Shown here piece after piece: positions 9,260 to 18,272 of a stretch of 64,000 nt of DNA (the stretch's first letter is position 1; the number at the start of each line of letters is the position of its first letter). Position numbers and translations under genes: made by a program. The DNA is taken from the NCBI RefSeq assembly GCF_000337675.1, contig NZ_AOIB01000021.1, positions 99,135-163,134 of the forward strand, read 5' to 3'. The notes beneath the pieces are model-generated. The model was given only the letters and a program-made list of their open reading frames with translations, did no database searches and had not been told where the DNA came from. This DNA is from Natronococcus amylolyticus DSM 10524 (GTDB lineage Archaea > Halobacteriota > Halobacteria > Halobacteriales > Natrialbaceae).

Positions 9260-9334
9260 AACCTTTTACTCTGCGGTCTTACGCGCTGGCGGCATCAGAG
9301 CCGCCGCCAGCGCGCTGTCCCTCGGTAAAAGGTT
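9260..9334 (+). repeat. Nested inverted repeat directly after tbsP
   Basis: Two concentric perfect inverted repeats: outer AACCTTTTAC (9260-9269) with GTAAAAGGTT (9325-9334), and inner GCGCTGGCGGC (9283-9293) with GCCGCCAGCGC (9303-9313). A GATCAAAAG tail follows. The same design recurs at 63860-63920. It would form the mRNA 3' end of tbsP and could act as terminator, stabiliser or mobile palindromic repeat. Confidence 0.6.
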
Positions 9335-9573
9335 GATCAAAAGCACTCCTCCTTTCTCTCCGTTCGTTTCACTCACTCCGAGTCAGTCGTCGGCCCGCTC
9401 GCTCACCCTTCGGGTTCGCTCGCGGTGAGTACCGTGAGTCTGCCTGCCCTTCCCCGGGTCGCGCACTCGCCGAACTTCGGCGAGCGCGCTCCCGGCCGTA
9501 ATCCGTTGCTCGAGGGTGGACCGGGCGAGCACGTGACGCAAACCCCAAGTCGCGGCCGCGAGAGCATTCGAGT
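9335..9573. other. Spacer with short palindromes before the rnp3 operon
   Basis: About 240 bp of short GC hairpins rich in CGCTCGCTCA-like and TTCGGG motifs (for example around 9393-9427, CTCACC pairing with GGTGAG). No ORF is supported. I could not identify a clear TATA box for rnp3; the stretch just before the ATG is GC-rich. Confidence 0.4.
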
Positions 9574-10278
9574 ATGTACGAGGCCGTCCGCGCCCATCCC
9601 GAGGGACAGAGCACGGTCGCCAGGCTCGCGAAACGGGCGGCCGACTACGGCTACGAGGGCGTGGTCGTGCGCAACCACTCCGGAACTCGAGCCGACTACG
9701 ATGCCGACGCGATCGCCGACGAGTACGGGATCGACGTCGTCGACGGCGTCGAGATCCGGGCCAACGACCCTGAGCAGGCGAGCGGCTCCGTCGGCAACTT
9801 CCGTCCCTCACATACGATCCTCGCGCTCGAGGGCGGGACCGACGCCCTGAACCGGTTCGCCGTCGAGCAGGCGAAGATCGACGTGCTGGCTGGCCCGATG
9901 GCCGGCGACGGCGACGTCAACCACGTGCTGGTGAAGGCAGCCGTCGAGAACGGCGTCCGCATCGAGTTCGACCTCTCGGGCGTCCTCCGAGCGAGCGGCG
10001 GTCGTCGGGTGCGGGCAATCCAGTCACTGCGGAAGCTCGAGGAGATCGTCGACTACTACGACGCACCCTACGTGGTCAGCGCAGACCCGGCGTCGCACCT
10101 CGAGCTTCGCGCGCCCCGCGAACTGCAGGCGTTAGGCGAGGAGATCGGCCTCTCGGGGGCGTTCGTCGAGGACGGCCTCGCCGAGTGGGGGCGACTGGCC
10201 GAGCGCAATCGTCACGTCCACTCCGAGTCGTTCATTGAGCCGGGGGTCGAACGGGGCAGATATGAAGAAGAGTCCTGA
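9574..10278 (+). CDS. rnp3: Ribonuclease P protein component 3 (Rpp30)
   Basis: The Rpp30 subunit of archaeal RNase P, the ribonucleoprotein that trims tRNA 5' leaders. The 234-aa protein adopts a PHP-like TIM barrel: an N-terminal YGYEGVVVRNHS segment, then FAVEQAKIDVLAGPM and NGVRIEFDLSGVLRASGGRRVRAIQSLRKLEEI, which are diagnostic of the family. It opens an operon whose next genes overlap: the methyltransferase starts inside it at 10262, and rnp2 (Pop5), its binding partner, follows. Start is ATG 9574. Confident. Confidence 0.94.
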   Translation: MYEAVRAHPEGQSTVARLAKRAADYGYEGVVVRNHSGTRADYDADAIADEYGIDVVDGVEIRANDPEQASGSVGNFRPSHTILALEGGTDALNRFAVEQAKIDVLAGPMAGDGDVNHVLVKAAVENGVRIEFDLSGVLRASGGRRVRAIQSLRKLEEIVDYYDAPYVVSADPASHLELRAPRELQALGEEIGLSGAFVEDGLAEWGRLAERNRHVHSESFIEPGVERGRYEEES

Positions 10279-10894
10279 GGAACACGCCGCCCGCTTCGAC
10301 AAGAAAGCCAGCGAGTACGACGAGTCGAAATCCGACGAGTACCGCGCCTGCGCGAACCTGGTGATCGAACACGCCGCCCCCGACGCCGAGGACGTCGTCC
10401 TCGATCTGGGAACCGGAACGGGCGCCATCGCGCTCGCGCTCGCGCCCGACGCCGAGCGGGTCGTCGGTCGGGACATCAGCGAGGGGATGATGGACGAGGC
10501 ACGGGCGAAAGCCCAGGATGAGGGTCTCGAGAACGTGGAACTCGACCGCGGCACGTTCCGCGAACCCGAGTACGACGGCCCCGTCGACATCGTCACGTCG
10601 AACTTCGCGATGCACCACCTCTCGGACGAGGAGAAACGGGAGGCGATCGACGTGATCGCCGGCCTCGAGCCCCGAACGTTCGTCCTCGGCGACGTGATGT
10701 TCTTCGGGGAGCCCGACCCCGAGGCGCCGTTTTATTCGCCCGACGTCGACGACCCGGCGACGGTCGGTACGCTCGCGGACGCGTTCACGAGCGCAGGCTT
10801 CTCGCTGACGGCCGTCGAGCGGGTCCACGACCAGGTCGGCGTGCTGGTCGCCGAGCGGAGTCCGGTCGCCGAGGCCGAGGCTCCCGACGAATGA
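10262..10894 (+). CDS. Class I SAM-dependent methyltransferase
   Basis: A 210-aa Rossmann methyltransferase. Motif I is VLDLGTGTGAIALALA (residues about 45-60), motif II follows as GRDISEGMMDEARAKA, and motif IV is DIVTSNFAMHHLSDEEK. The substrate is not evident; HH after the NFA motif suggests a small-molecule or carboxyl/N target rather than rRNA. It starts at ATG 10262, overlaps the rnp3 end by 17 nt, and its stop overlaps the rnp2 start (ATGA at 10891). Being locked between two RNase P subunit genes suggests co-translation with RNA-processing factors. The GTG at 10235 is rejected because it reaches further into rnp3 with no family similarity. Confidence 0.85.
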   Translation: MKKSPEEHAARFDKKASEYDESKSDEYRACANLVIEHAAPDAEDVVLDLGTGTGAIALALAPDAERVVGRDISEGMMDEARAKAQDEGLENVELDRGTFREPEYDGPVDIVTSNFAMHHLSDEEKREAIDVIAGLEPRTFVLGDVMFFGEPDPEAPFYSPDVDDPATVGTLADAFTSAGFSLTAVERVHDQVGVLVAERSPVAEAEAPDE

Positions 10895-11376
10895 AACACC
10901 TCCCGAAACACCTCCAGCCCCGGTGGCGCTACCTCGCCCTCGAGCTCGAGGGCTGGCCTGGCGCCGAGATCGGCCGGCGGGCGTTCCAGCGGGAGTGTTG
11001 GTACGCGGGCCAGAACCTGCTCGGCGATCCGGGCAGCGCCGCGGCCGATTTGACGGTCGTTCGTTTCGAGTTCGAAGACGGAACCGGTTCCGCGATCGTT
11101 CGGGTCCGCCGCGGCGAGACCGAACCTGCCAGGGCGGCGATCGCCTGTATCGACGAGATCGACGGCGCTGCGGTCGGGATTCGGGTCTGCGGTATCAGTG
11201 GCACGATCCGTGCCGGTGAAGAAAACTATTTAGGACGCCGCCGGCAAGAATCGAAGGAGAGAAACGTCGTGTTCCGGAACGAGGAGCGAGTCGCCGTCGT
11301 GCGCGACGGGTCTGCAGACGTGCGACTCGATGACGCGTTCGTGGGCGCGACAGACCTCGATTGCAGTTTCGCGTGA
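10891..11376 (+). CDS. rnp2: Ribonuclease P protein component 2 (Pop5/Rpp14)
   Basis: Pop5 subunit of archaeal RNase P, which pairs with Rpp30 to activate the catalytic RNA. The 161-aa sequence begins MKHLPKHLQPRWRYLALELE, the conserved start of the archaeal family, and continues with an alpha-beta RRM-like fold ending in ISGTIRAGEENYLGRR. The C-terminal ~45 residues (from about 115) are an acidic extension typical of haloarchaea. It is coupled by ATGA overlap to the methyltransferase, with psmA starting 4 nt after its stop. Confident. Confidence 0.92.
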   Translation: MKHLPKHLQPRWRYLALELEGWPGAEIGRRAFQRECWYAGQNLLGDPGSAAADLTVVRFEFEDGTGSAIVRVRRGETEPARAAIACIDEIDGAAVGIRVCGISGTIRAGEENYLGRRRQESKERNVVFRNEERVAVVRDGSADVRLDDAFVGATDLDCSFA

Positions 11377-11380
11377 TACT

Positions 11381-12139
<759 letters not shown>

Positions 12140-12194
12140 TCGCCGAAACGCCGGCAGGAAAAGCTCTTTTACCCGGCCGGAGGTATGCTCGGGT

Positions 12195-12920
12195 ATGATA
12201 TCGCTCGACGAGGCGGTGACGGCGCGACTCGAGTCACACGGGGCGCGTTTCGAAGTGCTTGTCGACCCGGACGCAGCGCTGGCGATCAAACGCGGCGATT
12301 TCGAGGACGATCTCGAGGACGTCATCGCCGCCGAGGACGTCTTCGAGAACGCCTCCCGCGGGGACCGCCCCGCCGAGGACGACCTCGAGAAGGTGTTCGA
12401 CACGACCGATCCGATGGAGATCATCCCCGAGGTCATCAGGGAGGGGGAGATCCAGATCACGGCCGACCAGCGCCGCGAGATGCAGGAGCGAAAGCGCAAA
12501 CAGCTGATCGACACGATCACGCGCAACGCGGTCAACCCGCAGATGGACAACGCGCCCCACCCTCCCGAACGGATCGACAACGCCCTCGAGGAGGCCGGCT
12601 TCACCGTCGACCCGATGGAACCCGCCCAGCAGCAGGTCGACGACGCGCTCGACGATCTGCGGCCCGTGATCCCGATCCGGTTCGAGGAGGTGACGATGGC
12701 CGTCCAGATCCCCGCCGAGCACGCCGGCAGCGCACAGTCGAAGATCCGCGAGTTCGGCGACCTCGAGCGCGAGGAGTGGCAGGCCGACGGCTCCTGGATC
12801 GGCGTGCTAACGTTCCCCGCGGGGCTACAGAACGAGTTCTACGACACCGTCAACGAACACTCGAGCGGCGAGGCCGAGACGGAACTTATCAAGGACAAGG
12901 ACGACCTCAACACGCGGTAG
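12195..12920 (+). CDS. Ribosome assembly factor SBDS (SDO1-like)
   Basis: Archaeal orthologue of the Shwachman-Bodian-Diamond protein, which releases the anti-association factor (aIF6) from large ribosomal subunits. The 241-aa protein has the N-terminal FYSH domain (residues 1-85: MISLDEAVTARLESHGARFEVLVDPD), a central helical domain with RREMQERKRKQLIDTITRNAVNPQ and a C-terminal ferredoxin-like domain with PIRFEEVTMAVQIP. It follows psmA by 55 bp. In many archaea the exosome genes rrp4/rrp41/rrp42 come next; here hflX follows after a gap, consistent with known exosome loss in Halobacteria. Confident. Confidence 0.93.
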   Translation: MISLDEAVTARLESHGARFEVLVDPDAALAIKRGDFEDDLEDVIAAEDVFENASRGDRPAEDDLEKVFDTTDPMEIIPEVIREGEIQITADQRREMQERKRKQLIDTITRNAVNPQMDNAPHPPERIDNALEEAGFTVDPMEPAQQQVDDALDDLRPVIPIRFEEVTMAVQIPAEHAGSAQSKIREFGDLEREEWQADGSWIGVLTFPAGLQNEFYDTVNEHSSGEAETELIKDKDDLNTR

Positions 12921-13177
12921 GCCGCGTCCTCGTTCCTTCCTCGGAGGCCGGCTCCGTCGACGGTTCTCGGTCGTGCACTGGATTCAAGACGATCCGCCGC
13001 GTACGCAGGGGTATGCTCCGCGACCGTTCAACGGAGGTGTTCGACCGCCATCAGTAGCGTCTCCGGACGCGCGCGTCGTCGCTCGAGCGACGGCCCCGGG
13101 ACGACTGCGGCCGACCGCATCGACGACGAGCGTCCCGCCTCGAGCGACCACTCCCCGACCTACACACGAGTATCCGC

Positions 13178-14479
13178 ATGAACGCGATCATCGCCAAACG
13201 AGTCGACTCCGGCACGCCAGACACGACCGAGATCCGCGAACTCGCAGCGGCGGCCGGCTACACCGTCGTCGGCGAAGTGACCCAGTCTCGAACCGCCGAC
13301 GCGGCGCTTCAGCTCGGCGAGGGAAAAGCCGAGGAGCTCGCCGACGTCGCCGACCGATCCGAGGCGACGACGGTGATCTTCGACAACCGGCTCGGCCCCT
13401 ACCAGACGTACAACCTCGGGCAGCTGCTTCCCGAGGGCGTCGAAGTCATCGACCGGTTCACCCTGATCCTCGAGATCTTCGGCCAGCGCGCCCAGACCCG
13501 GAAGGCCCAGCTCCAGGTCGAACTCGCCGAACTCCGCTACGAACTCCCGCGAGCCGAGGCCAAGACGAGCCTCGCCAAGCGCGAGGAACACCCCGGGTTC
13601 ATGGGGCTCGGCGAGTACGACGAGAGCCGCGAGCGGGACATCAAGGCCCAGATCAGCCGCATCAAGGACGAGCTCGAGCAGATCGAGCAGACCGAGGAGC
13701 ACCGCCGCGAGCGCCGACGCGACTCCGGGTTCGATCTGGTCGCGCTCGCCGGCTACACCAACGCCGGGAAGTCGACACTGCTGCGCCGACTCGCGACCGA
13801 CCTCGAGGTCGAGGAGAACGAGGATCTCCACCCGGATCTGGACGCGACCGCCGAGTCCCAGGACCGGCTGTTCACGACGCTGGGAACGACGACCCGGAAG
13901 GCCGACATCGAACCGCGGGACGTGCTGGTCACCGACACCGTCGGCTTCATCAGCGACCTCCCTCACTGGCTGGTCGAGTCGTTCAAGTCGACGCTGGACT
14001 CGGTCTACCGGGCGGACCTGGTCTTGCTCGTCGTCGACGTCAGCGAGGACGTCGACGAAATCCACGAGAAGCTTGTGACCAGCCACGACACCCTCTACGA
14101 GCGCAACGAGGCGCCGATCGTCACGGTGTTGAACAAGATCGATCAGGTGAGCGAGGAGGAACTCGCCGAGAAGCGCGAGGCGCTGGCCGCGCTCGCGCCG
14201 AACCCGGTCACCGTCAGCGCGAAGGAGGGTGTGAACGTCGACGGCCTGCTCGAGCGCATCGACCGGGAGCTTCCCGACTGGGAGGAAGAACGGCTCGTCC
14301 TGCCGATGACCGACGACACGATGAGCGTGGTCTCCTGGCTCCACGACAACGCCCACGTCGAGGACGTCACCTACGGCGACGAGGACGTCCTCGTGGCCTT
14401 CGAGGCCCGGCCCGCGGTCATCTCGCAGGCCCGTTCTCGAGCGAGTGACTTGCAGACGGCCGCGGCGGAGTCGGCGTAA
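13178..14479 (+). CDS. hflX: GTPase HflX
   Basis: Ribosome-associated GTPase that in bacteria splits stalled ribosomes. 433 aa: an N-terminal HflX domain (NRLGPYQTYNLGQLLP, then FTLILEIFGQRAQTRKAQLQVELAELRYELPR), a charged coiled-coil linker (about 150-185), and a G domain with G1 GYTNAGKS at 192-199, G2 in TTLGTTTR, G3 DTVGFI, and G4 NKID. The C-terminal acidic extension is modest. Start ATG 13178, after a 257-bp spacer from the SBDS gene. The role in haloarchaea is inferred from bacteria. Confidence 0.93.
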   Translation: MNAIIAKRVDSGTPDTTEIRELAAAAGYTVVGEVTQSRTADAALQLGEGKAEELADVADRSEATTVIFDNRLGPYQTYNLGQLLPEGVEVIDRFTLILEIFGQRAQTRKAQLQVELAELRYELPRAEAKTSLAKREEHPGFMGLGEYDESRERDIKAQISRIKDELEQIEQTEEHRRERRRDSGFDLVALAGYTNAGKSTLLRRLATDLEVEENEDLHPDLDATAESQDRLFTTLGTTTRKADIEPRDVLVTDTVGFISDLPHWLVESFKSTLDSVYRADLVLLVVDVSEDVDEIHEKLVTSHDTLYERNEAPIVTVLNKIDQVSEEELAEKREALAALAPNPVTVSAKEGVNVDGLLERIDRELPDWEEERLVLPMTDDTMSVVSWLHDNAHVEDVTYGDEDVLVAFEARPAVISQARSRASDLQTAAAESA

Positions 14480-14539
14480 CTCGCTTTCCGAGCCCGTTAC
14501 GCCGGGAAAACACTTATTCTCGCGGTAGGGACGAACCGT

Positions 14540-15793
14540 ATGAACAAGCGAACGAGACGCGAGTGGCTCGCGACGGTCGGTGCAATCGGCGTCGCGGGGT
14601 GTTCGTCGGCGAGCAACGGCTCGGAGTCGGACGACGACGAGTCGACGATCGACACGACGTCTCCGGACGGGTGGCCGGTGGCCGGTCACGACGTAACGAA
14701 CGCGAGACACTCGCCGGCCGACGGACCGAAGAGCGGCGTCGAACCGCGGTGGACGTCCGACGGCGTGTCACTCGAGTTCGACGACCCGGCACTCGCCGTG
14801 GCCGACGGAACCGTCTACGTCGGAACCGAGGACGGCCGGGTCCGAGAGCTGGATTCCGAGACCGGCGACGGGTCGACGCTCGCGGATCTGGACGACAGCG
14901 AGCACCGATCCGACGACGTTCCGGTCCGGGCAGTGACGGCAGCCGGCGATCGGCTGTACCTCGTCAGCGACGGCGTGTACGCGCTGGACGCAGCGACGGG
15001 CGAGGAGCTGTGGACGTTCGAGGAGACGGCACTGGAGTCCGGATCCGGGATCGAGGCGCCGGCGGTGGTCGCCGACGGAACGGTGTACGCCGGCGGCTAC
15101 GGCCTCTACGCGATCGACGCCGAAAACGGTGAGGAGCGGTGGCACTTCGAGACCGAGACGCTTCCCGAAACGGCCGACGGGTTCGACGGCTCCGTCGGCT
15201 GGCTGGTCTCGAGTACACCGGCGGTCGCCCGGGGAACGGTCGTCTGCAATACGGCGCTGTCGATCCTCTACGCGGTCGACGTCGAAACTGGCGAAGAGGT
15301 GTGGTCCCTCGAGGGAGCAGATCGGCTCCGAGGGCCCCCAGCCGTCGACGACGACGTGATCTATCAGGCCGAAGACGGCGGCGTCGCCGCGATCGACCTC
15401 GAAACCGGTGAGACGCGCTGGCAGGCCGAGGCGTCGGAGCTGTCCGTCCAGGGGTCACTGTCGGTCGCCGACGATACCGTCGACCTCGCCGGCGGGCCGC
15501 TGGTCGGGTTCGACGCCGAAACCGGCGATGAGCGCTGGCGCGTCGACCTCGACTCGGAGTACGAGCGAACGGTGACCGTCGGTCGAACGAGTCCGATCGC
15601 GACCGACGAGACCGTATACGTCGCCGAGGACGATCGGAGCGCGGTGTTTGCGGTGTCGATCGCGGACGAAGCCGCTCGCTGGAGTACCGAGCCGACCGAC
15701 AGGATCGGAACGCACGGCGGGCTGGCGCTCGCAGACGATCTCGTCTACGCGCTCCGTGCCGACGGCACCCTGGTCGCACTCGAGGGGGAGTGA
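14540..15793 (+). CDS. Tat lipoprotein with PQQ-like beta-propeller
   Basis: A 417-aa exported lipoprotein: an RR-containing signal (RTRREWLATVGAIGVAGC) with lipobox Cys at position 21, then a Ser/Asp-rich linker of about 25 residues. The rest is at least six beta-propeller repeats of the PQQ-like/BamB type, each with an AxDAETGEERW-like blade motif (ALDAATGEELWTF, AIDAENGEERWHF, AVDVETGEEVWSL, AIDLETGETRWQA, GFDAETGDERWRV). The metal and PQQ ligands of dehydrogenases are not evident, so a scaffold or binding role on the cell surface is likely. It lies 60 bp after hflX and seems to have its own promoter. Confidence 0.85.
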   Translation: MNKRTRREWLATVGAIGVAGCSSASNGSESDDDESTIDTTSPDGWPVAGHDVTNARHSPADGPKSGVEPRWTSDGVSLEFDDPALAVADGTVYVGTEDGRVRELDSETGDGSTLADLDDSEHRSDDVPVRAVTAAGDRLYLVSDGVYALDAATGEELWTFEETALESGSGIEAPAVVADGTVYAGGYGLYAIDAENGEERWHFETETLPETADGFDGSVGWLVSSTPAVARGTVVCNTALSILYAVDVETGEEVWSLEGADRLRGPPAVDDDVIYQAEDGGVAAIDLETGETRWQAEASELSVQGSLSVADDTVDLAGGPLVGFDAETGDERWRVDLDSEYERTVTVGRTSPIATDETVYVAEDDRSAVFAVSIADEAARWSTEPTDRIGTHGGLALADDLVYALRADGTLVALEGE

Positions 15794-15886
15794 GTCGACG
15801 GCAAACGCCTACTCGAAGCCACTGACGGCCGACGAACGCTGCCGCAATCCCTCCAATATAAATCATTGACTTGAGTCGGGTAGGGT

Positions 15887-17044
15887 ATGGAACGCGTTGC
15901 AATCATCGGTGCCTCGATGACCAAGTTCGGGCAACGCGAGGAGTGGGTTCAGGAGCTCCTCGCCGAGGCCGGACTCGAGTGTCTCGAGGACGCAGGCGTC
16001 GACGCCGAAACGGTCGAACACCTGTACGTCTCGAACATGGCCAGCGGCGAGTTCGAGGGACAGACCGGCGTGATGAACGGGCTGGCCCACGACATCGGTG
16101 CGATCCCGGCCTACACCCAGCGCATCGATCAGACCAGCTCGAGTGGCGGGGCGGGGATCTACGCCGCCTGGCAGTCGGTGGCAAGCGGGGCCAGCGAGAT
16201 GACCCTGCTCGTCGGCGGTGAGAAGATGACCCACCGGACGACCGGCGAGGCCACCGACGTCATCGCCTCGCTCACCCACCCCGTCGAGTACAAGACCGGC
16301 GTGACGCTGCCCTCCTTTGCCGGGATGACCGCGCGTCACTACCTCGAGCGCTTCGACGCGCCTCGAGAAAGTTTGGCGAAGGTCGCCTCGAAGAACCACA
16401 AAAACGGCGTCGACAACCCCCACGCGCAGTTCCAGAAGGAGGTCGACGTCGACACCGTCCTCGGGTCGCCGATCGTAGCGGACCCGCTGCGGCTGTACGA
16501 CTTCTGTCCGATCACCGACGGCTCGGCCGCGCTGATGTTGTGTCCCGAGTCGGTCGCCCAGGAGTACACGGACGAGTACGTCGTCATCTCGGGGATCGAC
16601 GGCGCCACCGATACACACGTCGTCCACGAACGCGAGGACCCGACGGTGATGGGTGGCGTCGTCGAGAGCGGCGAGGGCGCCTACGAGATGAGCGGGCGCG
16701 ACCCCGACGATATCGACGTTGCCGAACTCCACGACATGTTCACCATCCTCGAGTTCCTGCAGATGGAGGGGCTGGGTTTCGCCGAGCAGGGCGAGGCCTG
16801 GGAGTTGGTCGAGGAGGGGTACACCGAACGGGATACGGGCGAGCTCCCGGTCAACACCTCCGGCGGGCTGAAGTCGAAGGGCCATCCGCTCGGTGCGAGC
16901 GGCGTCGCCCAGGGCGTCGAGATTTACGAACAGCTGATGGGCGAGGCCGGCGACCGCCAGGTCGACGCGGAGGTCGGGCTCTGTTGTAACGTCGGCGGCT
17001 TCGGCAACTGTGTGATTACGACCATTATGGAGGCAGGACAATGA
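15887..17044 (+). CDS. Thiolase-fold protein with Ser replacing the nucleophilic Cys
   Basis: A 385-aa thiolase-superfamily protein. The C-terminal His motif is intact (NTSGGLKSKGHPLGASG), and the N-terminal VAIIGASMTKFG is typical of archaeal acetoacetyl-CoA or SCP2-like thiolases. At the active-site position, where the family has Cys-Ala-Ser-Gly, this protein reads DQTSSSGGAG: Ser84 stands for the acyl-carrying Cys. Either it is a non-thiolytic acyl-CoA binding paralogue or Ser acts as nucleophile. The next gene overlaps by ATGA and encodes an OB-fold partner, as for archaeal thiolases paired with DUF35 proteins. A promoter-like aatataaat lies at 15856-15864, about 28 bp before the ATG. Confidence 0.8.
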   Translation: MERVAIIGASMTKFGQREEWVQELLAEAGLECLEDAGVDAETVEHLYVSNMASGEFEGQTGVMNGLAHDIGAIPAYTQRIDQTSSSGGAGIYAAWQSVASGASEMTLLVGGEKMTHRTTGEATDVIASLTHPVEYKTGVTLPSFAGMTARHYLERFDAPRESLAKVASKNHKNGVDNPHAQFQKEVDVDTVLGSPIVADPLRLYDFCPITDGSAALMLCPESVAQEYTDEYVVISGIDGATDTHVVHEREDPTVMGGVVESGEGAYEMSGRDPDDIDVAELHDMFTILEFLQMEGLGFAEQGEAWELVEEGYTERDTGELPVNTSGGLKSKGHPLGASGVAQGVEIYEQLMGEAGDRQVDAEVGLCCNVGGFGNCVITTIMEAGQ

Positions 17045-17451
17045 CGATGGAAGCGACCCGATACGACGACGGCACGATCAGCTACCCCGGTCACCCGCGC
17101 AGCCGGAACGGCGCGGAACCGGTCGAGACGATCGATCTCAGCGAGCACACCGCCGAGGTCGTGACGTGGACGACCAGCACCGCGACGCCGCCGGGAGTCC
17201 GGGAGCCGAACCACCTCGCGATCGTCGAGTTCGATGTCGGCGAGGTCGCCGAGACCTCGGAAGGCGACGCGGTTGACGACGGAGAGGACGTCGAGACGTC
17301 GGTTCGGGCACTCGTCCAGCTCGTCGACGACGAGGCAGAAACCGGCGACGAGGTCGAACCGGTTTACACCGAGGAGCTGCGCGAGCTCGGCGCCGGAATC
17401 AGAGAGCCAGACAGCCAGGGCTGGGACGGCTACCGGTTCGAACCGGTCTGA
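17041..17451 (+). CDS. OB-fold DUF35-like partner of the thiolase-like protein
   Basis: 136 aa, translationally coupled to the thiolase-like gene (ATGA). It begins with an ISYPGHPRSRNGAEPVET segment and continues with a beta-rich region (TAEVVTWTTSTATPPGVREPNHLAIVEFDVG), as in the OB-fold half of DUF35 proteins that bind archaeal thiolases and HMG-CoA synthase. Unlike DUF35 it has no cysteine at all, so the rubredoxin-like zinc ribbon is missing. An acidic insert (about 78-92) interrupts the barrel. Its 3' end overlaps the convergent gene at 17430-17451. Partner role is inferred from context. Confidence 0.7.
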   Translation: MTMEATRYDDGTISYPGHPRSRNGAEPVETIDLSEHTAEVVTWTTSTATPPGVREPNHLAIVEFDVGEVAETSEGDAVDDGEDVETSVRALVQLVDDEAETGDEVEPVYTEELRELGAGIREPDSQGWDGYRFEPV

Positions 17452-18158
17452 GGATCGTCGTCTCCGGAGTCCTCGGGTTCTTCTTCGCCGGTTTCGTTGC
17501 CGTCTTCGTCGTCGTTGCTCTCGGGTTCCTCCGAATACCGATCCTTGAGCGTCTCGAGCTCCGCGTCCACGTCGACGCTCGAGTCGGGGTCGCTGCCGTC
17601 CTCGTCCGTCTCCGTCGTTTCGTCGGGCTGCTCGATGTCGATCCGGATCGGTCCGTCGTCGTCGGCTTTCTCGCGGCCCTCGACGGCACGTCGCAGCCGT
17701 CCGTCGACCTCGTCGCGGAGTTCGCGGGCCTCGACGAGCAGCTCTCGAGCGTCCTCGTCGGCAGGCAACGTCCCCTCGGAGGCCGCCCGCTGGAGCTCTG
17801 CGAGGACGGTATCGAGCTGCGAGAGCGTCGTTCGGCGCACCTCGCTCGCGCGCGTACCGGCGCGGTCGGTGCTCTCGTCGACGCGGTCGCGGACCTCCCG
17901 CTCGGTGCGAACGATCTCGAGGCCGCGCTGGAGGGCCTCGAGGGTTCGAACGCTCGACTCGAGCGTCGCCAGTAGCGCCGGGATCGCGACCTCGTCGGCC
18001 ACTCGGAGCAGCTCTCGGGGCGTCGGCGGACGGGGCGCGGGAAACCGAGGACGAGGGCGGCGAGCGGGGTCCTCGAGTTCGGTTCGGAGCTCCTCGATCG
18101 TCGTAGTGAGCTCGCGGATCGCGTCCGCGACCTCGTCGTCGGGATCAGGATCGGCCAT
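17430..18158 (-). CDS. Acidic coiled-coil haloarchaeal protein of unknown function
   Basis: 242 aa starting at ATG 18158 (MADPDPDDEVADAIREL). Residues 1-60 are a short helix followed by an Arg/Pro-rich segment (ARRPRPRFPAPRPPTPREL). Residues about 60-170 are long amphipathic helices rich in Leu, Arg and Glu. The last 70 residues are extremely Asp/Glu-rich. No signal peptide, TM segment or enzyme motif. It resembles a family restricted to haloarchaea (DUF7547 in my memory, unsure). Its end overlaps the OB-fold gene by 22 bp in convergent orientation. The open frame continues upstream but without protein-like composition. Confidence 0.65.
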   Translation of the reverse strand: MADPDPDDEVADAIRELTTTIEELRTELEDPARRPRPRFPAPRPPTPRELLRVADEVAIPALLATLESSVRTLEALQRGLEIVRTEREVRDRVDESTDRAGTRASEVRRTTLSQLDTVLAELQRAASEGTLPADEDARELLVEARELRDEVDGRLRRAVEGREKADDDGPIRIDIEQPDETTETDEDGSDPDSSVDVDAELETLKDRYSEEPESNDDEDGNETGEEEPEDSGDDDPQTGSNR

Positions 18159-18272
18159 ACCCCGCTCTACACGGGCCGGGACCAAAAGCCGGGCGTTCGG
18201 ATCAGTCGGGAAACCGACCGGTCGCTCGCGCGGAACCAAGCGCTTTTGCCTGACTGGCTCCCCTACACTGGT

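Noticed and set aside
12921..13177. Gene between SBDS and hflX on either strand
   Set aside because: Only Arg/Pro/Thr-rich shadow frames without start signals or recognisable segments.
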